Below are positions 14,839-23,511 of a DNA stretch of 23,837 bases, piece by piece (within the stretch, counting starts at the first letter, position 1; each line of letters begins with the position of its first letter). The notes beneath the pieces were generated by a model, which did not search any database, was not told the DNA's origin, and saw only the letters and a program-made list of their open reading frames with translations. Both the position numbers and the translations under genes were made by a program. Origin of the DNA: Bacillota bacterium (lineage in GTDB: Bacteria > Bacillota_C > Negativicutes > JAEYSJ01). Location of the stretch: NCBI GenBank assembly GCA_023434855.1, contig JAEYSJ010000083.1, forward strand, positions 1 to 23,837, given 5' to 3'.

Positions 14839-16704
14839 ATGGGCCGTAGGATGATTATACTGTTAACATTAACGATACTATGCCTGTTAAATACTACACT
14901 TGCCTTCGCTGATACTGGAGTTACCATTCTCTGCTACCATGACGTTGGCAAAGTTACCAACGATTTTACGATTTCCAAGGACAACCTTGTTGCTCAGTTT
15001 AACTATCTGAAAGAGAATGGTTATCACCCAATATCGTTGCAACAGTACATCGATGCTAATACGCATAAAATTACGCTGCCGGAAAAGCCGGTGATGATCA
15101 CTTTTGACGATGGGTACATCTCATTTTACAATGACGTGTATCCCTTGCTTAAACAGTATCAATATCCTGCGGTACTTGCAGTTGTAACATTCTGGGAGAC
15201 GGCTCAGAAGCCGGCAGATGTCGGCCAACTGGTCAATTGGCAGCAAATGCGGGAGATGGAAAAATCGGGCCTTGTTGCCATTGCCTCCCACTCTCATAAC
15301 TTGCACCATGGAATAACCGTCAATGGATTTGGCGATAGTGGTGAAGCCGGTTCAGCGTTAATTTACCGTGATGGAAAGTATGAATCGCTGGACAGCTATA
15401 AGACCAGAATCGCCGCAGATATGGATGAGAATCAGAAAACCTTTGAAAGGGAACTGGGACACCGGGTCGACGCAATTGTCTGGCCTTACGGGGAATATAC
15501 CCTGTATGGCTTGGAGGCTGCGCAAAGTCAGGGGTTTAAAGTTGGTCTGGGGCTGGGTGGGCGCTATAATGCTACCGGAAATCAAAAAAGCCTGCTTGAA
15601 GCCCGACGCGGCTTGGTTTACAAGAATCCCGGCCTGCAACAGTTTGCCCAGTTCCTCCAAAAAGGAGGTTATGACGACCCGCCAATGCGAGCTGCCTGGG
15701 TTAACATCGATCAAATCTATGACCCGTTGAATCCGCGTCAGACCGATGCCAATGTGCGCTCTCTCATCGACCGTTATCAACGTTTAGGCATCAACACCAT
15801 ATTTCTGCAAGCCTACAGTGACCCGAAAGGCGACGGAAATATTGATTCCGTATACTTTTATACCAATGCAGCGCCTGTAAAAGCACCGATTTTTGATCAT
15901 ATTGCCAGAAAGTTCAGGGCGGAGGGAATTTATGTATACGCCTGGATGCCTACTCTGGCGGCGCAGTGGCTGCTCAATGACGGCAGTAATGAAGTGATTG
16001 CGGCAGAGGTTGGCAGTAAGGGATCTTACAGGCGGGCTACCCCATTTAGCGCTGAAGTCAGAAAATCGCTGCATGATCTTTTAAGCGATCTGTCGATGTA
16101 CTCTTTCTTGGATGGGGTAGTTTTCCAGGATGATATTTTTCTGAACAACAGCGAAGACTTCTCACCAGCTGCCAAACGGGTGTTCAGTCAAAATTTTGGA
16201 CAACCTCTTACGGCTGAGGTTCTAAAAAATCCTCAGCTCCAAACGGAATGGACGAAGCTGAAAGTCAATACACTGACCGATCTTACTGTAGAACTCATGG
16301 GTGTGGTACGCCAGTTTAAACCCTACGCGAAATTCGCCCGGACAATCTATCCCGACGCTGTCATGGAAAACGGTGTCCAGGAACGCTACTCCCAGAGCTA
16401 CTCTCAGTTTTTATCGACATATGACTATACCCTTGTTGTACCAAGTTCACCCCGTGAGAAACAGAACCTTCAGTCCGTCCAGTGGATGTCTGACTTTGCC
16501 GCCGCAGCGATGAAACAACCCGGCGCAGCGGATAAGCTGATATTTGAAGTTCCTACCTACAATTGGGAGAAGAAACGCTGGCTGCTTGATAATGAACTGA
16601 AAGACTACATCAAGGCAATACGTTTAAAAGGAGCGATATTGCTCGGGTTTTACCCTGACGCTGTATTCAATGAGAAAAGCGGTGTGCTGACATTAACCCC
16701 TTAA
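14839..16704 (+). CDS. pgaB: PNAG deacetylase/hydrolase PgaB, first copy
   Basis: A 621-residue exported enzyme. The N-terminal carbohydrate esterase 4 (NodB-like) domain removes some acetyl groups from PNAG so that PgaA can export it: CYHDV (His34), ITFDDGY (Asp90 catalytic, Asp91 metal ligand) and SHSHNLHH (His151, His156 metal ligands) are all present, with WPYGEY later. The C-terminal GH153 domain (about 290-620), which in E. coli PgaB cleaves de-N-acetylated PNAG, has GDGNIDSVYF and the acidic FQDD motif. ATG 14839 has GGAGG six bases upstream. E. coli PgaB is an outer-membrane lipoprotein; here the signal peptide (cleaved near AFA|DT) has no good lipobox, so the enzyme is probably soluble in the periplasm or retained by its signal helix. 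Confidence 0.9.
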   Translation: MGRRMIILLTLTILCLLNTTLAFADTGVTILCYHDVGKVTNDFTISKDNLVAQFNYLKENGYHPISLQQYIDANTHKITLPEKPVMITFDDGYISFYNDVYPLLKQYQYPAVLAVVTFWETAQKPADVGQLVNWQQMREMEKSGLVAIASHSHNLHHGITVNGFGDSGEAGSALIYRDGKYESLDSYKTRIAADMDENQKTFERELGHRVDAIVWPYGEYTLYGLEAAQSQGFKVGLGLGGRYNATGNQKSLLEARRGLVYKNPGLQQFAQFLQKGGYDDPPMRAAWVNIDQIYDPLNPRQTDANVRSLIDRYQRLGINTIFLQAYSDPKGDGNIDSVYFYTNAAPVKAPIFDHIARKFRAEGIYVYAWMPTLAAQWLLNDGSNEVIAAEVGSKGSYRRATPFSAEVRKSLHDLLSDLSMYSFLDGVVFQDDIFLNNSEDFSPAAKRVFSQNFGQPLTAEVLKNPQLQTEWTKLKVNTLTDLTVELMGVVRQFKPYAKFARTIYPDAVMENGVQERYSQSYSQFLSTYDYTLVVPSSPREKQNLQSVQWMSDFAAAAMKQPGAADKLIFEVPTYNWEKKRWLLDNELKDYIKAIRLKGAILLGFYPDAVFNEKSGVLTLTP

Positions 16705-16724
16705 TCTGGAAGGAGTAGTGTCAT

Positions 16725-18632
16725 ATGGAACAATTAGACTCAGTGCTTGTCGGCGGGATAAATGATACGACGAAGAAGATGAAGTTACGGCTCATCTATA
16801 TTTTGTCATTGTTGCTTATATCGTGGTTGCTTAATCCTGCGATTGTTTCCGGTGAACAAAAGGTTATTGTCCTTACCTATCATGATGTGGGCAAGGTGTC
16901 CGGTCAGTGGACGATAACCAGAGAAAATCTGGCAGCTCAGTTCGAGTATTTAAAACAAAACGGTTACCATCCGATATCACTGAAACAATATATAGAATCA
17001 AATACAAAGCAGGCCTCATTGCCTGATAAGCCGGTTTTGATCAGTTTTGACGACGGGTACATTTCTTTTTATAACGATGTATTCCCATTGCTTAAGCAAT
17101 ATCAATTTCCGGCGATGCTGGCGATTGTAACCTCATGGGAGACCGCTGCCAAGCCACCCGATACCGGCCAACTGGTTAACTGGCAGCAATTGCGGGAAAT
17201 GGAAGCTTCGGGGCTTGTGACTATCGCATCACATTCCCATGATTTGCATCACTATATAGCAGCTAACCCCAATGACCGTGGTCCGGCACCTGCTACCTTG
17301 CTATTTGCTAATGGCCGTTATGAGACTACAGAAGAATATCAGAAGCGAATTGCCGCCGATATGGACATGACGCAGAAAATATTTGAAAAAGAACTGGGGC
17401 ATCAGGTTATTGCCTATGTATGGCCATATGGTGCTTATACGCAAACTGCTGTGGCTATTGGGAAATCTTTCGGCTTTCAAGTGTTCTTTACTCTGCTGGA
17501 TGGGTTTGACTTGCGCGGGGTTGACCCTTTGGAACGGGTCAGGCGTACTGTTGTTGACGGTCGCGTTAATCAGGCTGAGTATGCAAGGCTCCTGGCCACT
17601 GCCGATGTTGATGTCAGACCTTTGCGGATAGGTCAGCTTGACCTTGATTTTCTGTATGATACCGACCGCAAGCAATTTGAAGCGAACATTGACGCAGCGA
17701 TCGATTATTTAACCCGCTCACGCGTGAATACCGTTTTTTTAGAGGCTCATGCCGATGACAGTGGTACGGGAAATATCGACAGCGTGTATTTTTACACCCG
17801 TTCTGCGCCAATGAAGGCAGACGTGTTTGGCTATTTAGTACAGCGCCTTCATCAAGCCGATTTTCGGGTTTATGCCTGGCTGTCTACTTTGTCCGGCCAA
17901 TGGCTGCTTAAGAATCATCCGGAAGACGAAGTGCTGGCGATGGCACCGGATAAAAAGGGGTGGTATAGACGGGCCACTCCTTTTAGTCCTCGCGTGCGGG
18001 AAGCATTAAAGAGTCTTGTGGGTGATTTAGCAGCCTATAGCGCTATTGACGGAGTAATATTCAATGATGATCTTTACTTCAATGATTTTGAAGATTTGTC
18101 GCCTGCGGCTAAAGCAGTGTTCAAGGACAGGTTTGGCCGGGATTTAACAGCGGAGGCATTAAAAGATCCGGAAATAATGCGGGCATGGACTGACATTAAA
18201 ACAAAGGCTCTTAATGAACTTACGTTGGAAATGATTGCCCAGCTAAGGAAATACCGGCCTGATGCGGCATCCGCCCGCAATATCTACGCCCCGGTAATAT
18301 TGGAAGACGATGCGAAAGAGTGGTTTGCAGAGGACTATCATGACTACTTAAAGCTCTATGATTATACGGTGGTCATGGCCTATCCGCGGATGGAGAAGGT
18401 AAAAAATCCGGAGGTTTGGCTAAAAACATTAGTTAGAACTGCGCTTGCCGATCCTGTGGCCGCCGATAAAGTTATCTTTAAACTGCAAGCTTTTGACTGG
18501 TCTACCGGGAAATGGCTGCACCAAAAAGAATTAAGCGGGTACCTTAGAGCTTTGAAAAGCAGTGGTGCCGTCCATATTGCCTATTATCCGGTAAATGCAT
18601 TAGAAGGTATGGAGGATACGCTGCCATTTTAA
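16725..18632 (+). CDS. pgaB: PNAG deacetylase/hydrolase PgaB, second tandem copy
   Basis: A 635-residue paralogue of the gene before it, similar over its entire length and starting 20 bases after it. The esterase set is complete: TYHDV (His53), ISFDDGY (Asp109, Asp110), SHSHDLHH (His170, His175). The GH153 part (about 305-630) keeps GTGNIDSVYF and an acidic FNDD motif. The copies differ most between the two domains: after WPYGAY this copy has FFTLLDGFDLRGVDP where the first has VGLGLGGRYNATGN. ATG 16725 has AAGGAG upstream, but the hydrophobic signal begins only at Met19 (16779), so this copy has an 18-residue extension or a later start. No lipobox is seen. A tandem duplication followed by divergence explains the pair; whether the copies have different roles is unknown. 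Confidence 0.9.
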   Translation: MEQLDSVLVGGINDTTKKMKLRLIYILSLLLISWLLNPAIVSGEQKVIVLTYHDVGKVSGQWTITRENLAAQFEYLKQNGYHPISLKQYIESNTKQASLPDKPVLISFDDGYISFYNDVFPLLKQYQFPAMLAIVTSWETAAKPPDTGQLVNWQQLREMEASGLVTIASHSHDLHHYIAANPNDRGPAPATLLFANGRYETTEEYQKRIAADMDMTQKIFEKELGHQVIAYVWPYGAYTQTAVAIGKSFGFQVFFTLLDGFDLRGVDPLERVRRTVVDGRVNQAEYARLLATADVDVRPLRIGQLDLDFLYDTDRKQFEANIDAAIDYLTRSRVNTVFLEAHADDSGTGNIDSVYFYTRSAPMKADVFGYLVQRLHQADFRVYAWLSTLSGQWLLKNHPEDEVLAMAPDKKGWYRRATPFSPRVREALKSLVGDLAAYSAIDGVIFNDDLYFNDFEDLSPAAKAVFKDRFGRDLTAEALKDPEIMRAWTDIKTKALNELTLEMIAQLRKYRPDAASARNIYAPVILEDDAKEWFAEDYHDYLKLYDYTVVMAYPRMEKVKNPEVWLKTLVRTALADPVAADKVIFKLQAFDWSTGKWLHQKELSGYLRALKSSGAVHIAYYPVNALEGMEDTLPF

Positions 18633-18657
18633 ATGATAAGACTATAGACAACTAAAA

Positions 18658-18684
18658 AGCCAAGGAAGTTTAAGCAGCTTGGCT
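18658..18684. repeat. inverted repeat after the pga operon
   Basis: AGCCAAG (18658-18664) and CTTGGCT (18678-18684) form a seven-base-pair stem with a 13-base loop, 25 bases after the second pgaB. The run of T needed for termination is present only when read on the minus strand, so it is a weak plus-strand terminator at best. No minus-strand gene ends here. Confidence 0.5.
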
Positions 18685-18860
18685 AATGAGAAAAGGGTAA
18701 GTTAGATAGTGCATTGGTATCTTTAACTGCAGAGCGTTCCGGTCATATTTTCATTCAGTCCCGCTATGATAAAAATATATTCGATAAATCCTGAATAATT
18801 TTCTTACTAAGCTGGGCAGACTTTTGCAAAAAACTTCGAAGCGAGGAGGGACGCACTTTG

Positions 18861-21089
18861 ATGCAGGAGCAGAATTGTCGAGTTGATTCGAAAATAGACC
18901 AAATTTTTTACCGCGTCCGGATTTTATATATGGAAGACGACAGCGGTCTTGGCCTTTTGTTACAAAAAAGGCTGGAGCGCATGGCCTGTTTAGTGGATGT
19001 TGCGGGGGACGGTAAAGAAGGTCTAAATATGTTCGAAAAGGGTACATATGATGTTGTAATCACCGATTACAACATGCCGACGGTTAATGGGCTGGAGGTC
19101 CTTAGAAAATTAAAGGATTCAGTGCCGGTTATTATTCTTACCGGACAAGGTGACGAAAAGGTTGCGGTTGAGGCTATGAAGCTTGGGGCAGCCGATTACC
19201 TGGCCAAAGATGTTGACGGGGAGTATATTGAAGTGCTGCCGTCAATTATTGACCGGGTATTAGAGAGACAGCAGCTTATCAATGAGAGACGGCAAGCGCT
19301 GGCTGAACTACAGGCAAGCGAGGCGCGTTACCAGGCAGTTGTTGAAGATCAGACGGAGGTGATTTGCCGGTTTGTACCTGGTGGCCAGTTGACTTTTGCC
19401 AATATGGCTTTTTGCCGTTATTGCGGGATACGGCAATCAGACATTGTTTTTCAAAATCTTGCTTCATTGTTGTCGAAAAAAACATACCAGAACATGAGGC
19501 CGATTTTTCAAGCAATGACACCCAAAAATCCCATAGCGATGGGTACCGACAGTATTATAATGGCTGATGGCAAGGTTCACTGGCTGCAATGGAGCAGCCG
19601 GGCTATATTCGATGAGAAAAACAAGACCAAGGAATTTCAACTGGTGGGCCGTGATATTACCGAACTCAAGCGGATTGAGGAAGCTTTACGGGCAAGTGAA
19701 GAAAAAAATAATGCCTTGCTTAACGCGATCCCTGATCCAATGCTGCGTATCAGCCGTCAGGGTACTTGCGTAGATCTCCGCACCAGACCGGACCAAGTGG
19801 TAAATTTATCACCTGATTGTATTGGCAAAAATATTACTGAATTTTTCCCTTCAGATGTCGCGACATTGCTGCAAAGTCATATCGATACATTATTCCTGGA
19901 AAAAACCAGCCAGGTTTTTCAATTTCAGCTTCGACAGGGTAATAACATCAGCCAGCAGGAGGTAAGACTTGTCTTTGCCGGAGGGAATGAAGTGCTGGCG
20001 ATTATGCGTGATGTTACCGAGCGGACGGAAATTGAACAACAATTGCAGTATCTTAGTATCCATGACAATCTCACAGGGTTATATAACCGGGCGTACTTTG
20101 CGGAAGAAATGCAGCGTCTGGAGAGTGGCAGGGATACGGCTGTTGGTATCGTGGTTTGCGATATTGACGGACTAAAAATTGTGAATGATAACTTGGGACA
20201 TAGCAGGGGCGACGAATTGCTCAGGGCTGCAAGCAGAGTCATTCTGCAGGCCTTCCGCGGCAGTGACGCTGTAGCTCGTATCGGCGGTGACGAATTTGCC
20301 ATTTTACTGCCCAATGCCACTCGGGAGGCACTGGAACAAGCTTGCAACCGTTTGCGAATGCTTGTTGAGCAATACAACAAGTCCAAGCCGGAATTATTAC
20401 TTAGTATTTCCGTCGGGGCGGCAATGCGCAGTGGAGAAGTTTTCGATTTAGCGGAAGTTTTTCAGCATGCCGACGAAGCCATGTATACCGACAAATTGCA
20501 AAGAAGCAAGAATGTGCGCAACGCAATTGCGCAAAATCTACGGGAGTTTCTGGAACGGAAAGAAGTCTGCAATAAGGAACATTCTGAACGTGTTAAGGCA
20601 ATTGTTTGCAATTTTGGCAAGGCACTTGGTTTTGCCGCGGACAGTTTTACGGATTTGGATCTTTTTGCGGGATATCACGATATTGGCAAGGTGGCTTTGC
20701 CTGAAAGGATTCTAAGGAGCAGGCAAGGCATTAGTTTAGAAGAGTATACTGTTATTAAACGCCATTGCGAAGTCGGGCACAGGATTGCTCAGTCAACGCC
20801 TATGCTGGTCTCGGTTGCCGACTGGATATTGAAACACCACGAATGGTGGAACGGCTCAGGCTATCCGCTTGGTATATCAGGTTCAGAAATTCCGCTGGAA
20901 TGCCGGATGCTGGCAATTGTCGATGCTTTTGACAGTATGACCCGCGGTAGGTACTCAACAGCCAAATCCCTTGAAGAAGCGTTGGCCGAATTAAGGTCGT
21001 GCGCCGGTACTCAGTTTGATCCGGAACTTGTTGAAATATTTGCTCACATGGTTGCGAAGGGTGAAGAAATCGGAGAATTTGCATCATGA
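18861..21089 (+). CDS. response regulator with PAS, GGDEF and HD-GYP domains (cyclic di-GMP turnover)
   Basis: A 742-residue soluble signalling protein. Domains in order: receiver (about 14-135, acidic pocket MEDDSG, phospho-acceptor Asp69 in ITDYNMP, Lys in AADYLAKD); PAS (152-271); PAS (278-390); GGDEF (396-556) with an intact RIGGDEF (475-479 for GGDEF) and an inhibitory-site RGSD five residues before it; HD-GYP (566-740) with HDIGK (His606-Asp607), HHEWW and GSGYP (665-669). Both the synthase and the phosphodiesterase signatures are therefore intact, so it could make or break cyclic di-GMP, the balance being set by phosphorylation and the PAS domains. GAGGAGGGA precedes; TTG 18858 is an equally spaced alternative start. 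It follows the pga operon on the same strand after 228 bases, and the PgaC/PgaD synthase is a natural target. No clear promoter was found. Confidence 0.92.
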   Translation: MQEQNCRVDSKIDQIFYRVRILYMEDDSGLGLLLQKRLERMACLVDVAGDGKEGLNMFEKGTYDVVITDYNMPTVNGLEVLRKLKDSVPVIILTGQGDEKVAVEAMKLGAADYLAKDVDGEYIEVLPSIIDRVLERQQLINERRQALAELQASEARYQAVVEDQTEVICRFVPGGQLTFANMAFCRYCGIRQSDIVFQNLASLLSKKTYQNMRPIFQAMTPKNPIAMGTDSIIMADGKVHWLQWSSRAIFDEKNKTKEFQLVGRDITELKRIEEALRASEEKNNALLNAIPDPMLRISRQGTCVDLRTRPDQVVNLSPDCIGKNITEFFPSDVATLLQSHIDTLFLEKTSQVFQFQLRQGNNISQQEVRLVFAGGNEVLAIMRDVTERTEIEQQLQYLSIHDNLTGLYNRAYFAEEMQRLESGRDTAVGIVVCDIDGLKIVNDNLGHSRGDELLRAASRVILQAFRGSDAVARIGGDEFAILLPNATREALEQACNRLRMLVEQYNKSKPELLLSISVGAAMRSGEVFDLAEVFQHADEAMYTDKLQRSKNVRNAIAQNLREFLERKEVCNKEHSERVKAIVCNFGKALGFAADSFTDLDLFAGYHDIGKVALPERILRSRQGISLEEYTVIKRHCEVGHRIAQSTPMLVSVADWILKHHEWWNGSGYPLGISGSEIPLECRMLAIVDAFDSMTRGRYSTAKSLEEALAELRSCAGTQFDPELVEIFAHMVAKGEEIGEFAS

Positions 21090-21123
21090 TCTATTTAAAA
21101 GGTTAATAGGTAGACAATATGTT

Positions 21124-21164
21124 AAAAATCAATAAGTCGCTGTTTTAGCGACTTATTGATTTTT
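21124..21164. terminator. bidirectional intrinsic terminator
   Basis: A perfect 18-base-pair stem starts with AAAAATCAATAAGTCGCT, has loop GTTTT and ends in TTTTT. The A run on the 5' arm would be a T run on the opposite strand, so it can act in both directions. It separates the GGDEF/HD-GYP gene from the histidine kinase gene. Confidence 0.93.
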
Positions 21165-21267
21165 CCTGAAGGATTTTGCAGCTCGAAACGGAATATTTGT
21201 GTATAAGAAAATCAGGCCCTTTCCTATGATGAAATATTGATCCTGAGTGTGCTTAGGAGACGAAATT

Positions 21268-21289
21268 ACTCCCTTTAAGCAATGGGAGT
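21268..21289. promoter_or_regulatory. inverted repeat abutting the histidine kinase promoter
   Basis: ACTCCC (21268-21273) and GGGAGT (21284-21289) are a perfect six-base inverted repeat with a 10-base spacer, about 1.5 helical turns between arm centres. Its right arm ends on the base before the -35 box. It may be an operator for an activator or repressor; no family can be named. Confidence 0.4.
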
Positions 21290-21318
21290 TTGATACATTA
21301 TCTATGGTATTTTATAAC
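21290..21318 (+). promoter_or_regulatory. sigma-70/SigA-type promoter of the histidine kinase gene
   Basis: TTGATA (21290-21295) and TATAAC (21313-21318) are separated by exactly 17 bases. Transcription would start near 21325, 24 bases before the ATG, with GGGAG of the ribosome binding site in between. Confidence 0.7.
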
Positions 21319-21348
21319 TGAAGCAATTTTAGCGGGAGAGAATAACTT

Positions 21349-23496
21349 ATGAAAAGAGTGCCGATGTATATGCCGGTTGTCAGGGCAGCGCAATACTTAG
21401 CCAACATCCAAATAGAACAAGATTTTAACAGCGAATTATGTAATGCCATTTTCAGCTTTTTTGATGTGGACTTTGTTGCTGTGGCCACAAAAGACAGTTC
21501 AGGTGAAATAGTACTTAACCATCGTTTGCAACAAAATATTCCCGGCGACATTGATTTTGATCAGAAAATGATTTTTGATAATGTATTAGATGTTCTGGAT
21601 ACCGGTTTGGTTAAGGAAGAAGAAATGCCGGATCCGGCGAACATGATCCTGTATTTCATCCCTGTTGAGGTTGAAAAGCAACCAGCGGCGGCATTGATCA
21701 TCGGTCACAAAGAAATCAATCTAACAGCAAGCAAAAGTCTCCTGAATGAATACTTGGCTGTAGCCCGGTTGGCCGGGACTATTAAAACGCGGATCATTTA
21801 TGAATATGAAAATACACAAAGAAAAAGTGATGAGAAATTCCGGGTGCTCTTTGACAGTTCAGATGATCCTATCCTGCTTCTGAACGAGTCAGGCCAGATT
21901 ATTGAATGCAATGAAGCTACAATGCAAATGCTGGGGGAGGGGTCGAAGGATAATATTTGTTTAAGACGTTTTTCCCACTTCGCGCCAAAATGCCAGTCCG
22001 ACGGCCTGGCATCTGCAGTTAAAGAAGAGCAGCTTCTTCAGCAAGTTGAGAAGACCGGCATCATACAGTTTGAATGGGTGGTATTGTGTCCTGAAGGCAC
22101 TAAACGGATTGTTGATGTCAAATTAAGTATCGTTCTGCTGGATGGCTGCAGGATTAAACTTGTTCATATGCGGGATATTACTGAGCGTAAACGGTTTGAA
22201 GAACAACTGAAATATTTAAATATCGAGTTGGAAAAGAAAATGTGGGAGCTCCAGGATATCAATGCGACACTGGAGGAGGAAATCGCCGAACGGCAAGTTC
22301 TTCAAGATAAATATCGGGATGCTCTGGAAGAGCTAAGCGGAATATTTGAAAATACTGCTGACGCTATTTGCAAGTTAGACGTTGATGGACGCTTGATTCA
22401 GGCAAATAAAGGATATGAGCAAGTTTTTGGCGGATCAATTGCTGAAGCATTAGGCAAACGGGTACCCACCCCCCCGGATACGATGCACCATATCAAGTAT
22501 TTACTTGAGACCGTGTCTTCCGGCGGCATCATCAAGGATTTTGAAACAACAAAATTACGCAAGGACGGGAGCCGGGTCGAAATCAGTGTCTCTATGTCCC
22601 CAATATTTGGTGCTAACGGTAAGGTTAAAGCAATGACTACCATTGCGCGCGACATTACCGAAAAAAAGGAATTAAGAGAAACGGCCGAAAGAGAGCGTAA
22701 ACATCATGAAGAACAATTAAAACACTACGCTGCTGAACTGACGGAAACAAACAAGGAGCTTAAATCATTTGCCAACATTGTAGCCCATGACTTTCGCGCA
22801 CCTATGGTCAATTTGAAGGGCTTTTCTCAGGAACTTGGTGATTCTTTGGATGACCTGAAAAAAATTGTCCATGAGGAGATGGTGCATCTTCCGGAAGAAA
22901 TCCGGAAAAAGTTGGACGAATTGCTTGATAGGGATGTGCCGGAAGCATTGCGGTTCATTCACTCCTCGGTGGACAGGCTTGACCGGATGGTTGCCGCTCT
23001 CTTAAGATTAGCCCGTTTAGGCAGACGTGAGATGATATACAAAGAGGTTGATATGAGCCAGCTCATTAAATCTATCTCCCAGTCCTTCTATCATCAGATC
23101 GAAGAGAAGAATATCAGGATAGAGATTGGGCCGATGCCGCGAATCGAAACCGACTTGCTGGCGATGGAACAGATTATCAGCAATTTGCTGGATAATGCTA
23201 TAAAGTACCTGGAGCCGGGCCGGCCGGGCGAGATTTGCATAGGCTGCACCGACGATATCGATGAGTATATTTTTAGTATTCGGGACAATGGCCGTGGTAT
23301 TGCTGCCGGCGACCAAGAAAAGATCTTTGAAATTTTTCGGCGCATTGGCACACAGGACGTGCCGGGAGAAGGTATGGGTTTAGCCTATGTAAAAACTTTG
23401 ATTCGCCAATTGGACGGCCAAGTCTGGTGTGAATCTGAACCAGGCATTGGGACAAAAATGAACTTTACTGTGCCTAAACATCCATTTAGAGATTAA
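21349..23496 (+). CDS. soluble GAF/PAS sensor histidine kinase
   Basis: A 715-residue protein with no membrane helix, so it senses a cytoplasmic signal. The first ~150 residues look like a GAF-type domain (VDFVAVATKDSSGEIVLNH, later AALIIGHKE). Two PAS domains follow at about 160-281 and 326-440, each ending in the usual DITERKR/DITEKKE, with coiled coils after each (282-325 and 441-470). The kinase core has the H box AHDFRAPM with phospho-acceptor His480, N box NLLDNAIKY (about 612), G1 DNGRGI (about 646) and G2 GMGLAYVK (about 675). The dimerisation helices contain an extra charged helical stretch of some 25 residues (about 495-520) after the H box. It has its own promoter and no response regulator gene next to it except the GGDEF/HD-GYP protein upstream, whose receiver domain is a candidate partner. 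Confidence 0.88.
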   Translation: MKRVPMYMPVVRAAQYLANIQIEQDFNSELCNAIFSFFDVDFVAVATKDSSGEIVLNHRLQQNIPGDIDFDQKMIFDNVLDVLDTGLVKEEEMPDPANMILYFIPVEVEKQPAAALIIGHKEINLTASKSLLNEYLAVARLAGTIKTRIIYEYENTQRKSDEKFRVLFDSSDDPILLLNESGQIIECNEATMQMLGEGSKDNICLRRFSHFAPKCQSDGLASAVKEEQLLQQVEKTGIIQFEWVVLCPEGTKRIVDVKLSIVLLDGCRIKLVHMRDITERKRFEEQLKYLNIELEKKMWELQDINATLEEEIAERQVLQDKYRDALEELSGIFENTADAICKLDVDGRLIQANKGYEQVFGGSIAEALGKRVPTPPDTMHHIKYLLETVSSGGIIKDFETTKLRKDGSRVEISVSMSPIFGANGKVKAMTTIARDITEKKELRETAERERKHHEEQLKHYAAELTETNKELKSFANIVAHDFRAPMVNLKGFSQELGDSLDDLKKIVHEEMVHLPEEIRKKLDELLDRDVPEALRFIHSSVDRLDRMVAALLRLARLGRREMIYKEVDMSQLIKSISQSFYHQIEEKNIRIEIGPMPRIETDLLAMEQIISNLLDNAIKYLEPGRPGEICIGCTDDIDEYIFSIRDNGRGIAAGDQEKIFEIFRRIGTQDVPGEGMGLAYVKTLIRQLDGQVWCESEPGIGTKMNFTVPKHPFRD

Positions 23497-23511
23497 ATCA
23501 GGTAACCTGGG

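Noticed and set aside
18658..18684. Terminator of the pga operon
   Set aside because: The hairpin is followed by AATGAGAAAA, not by a T run; a T run exists only on the other strand. Kept as an inverted repeat only.
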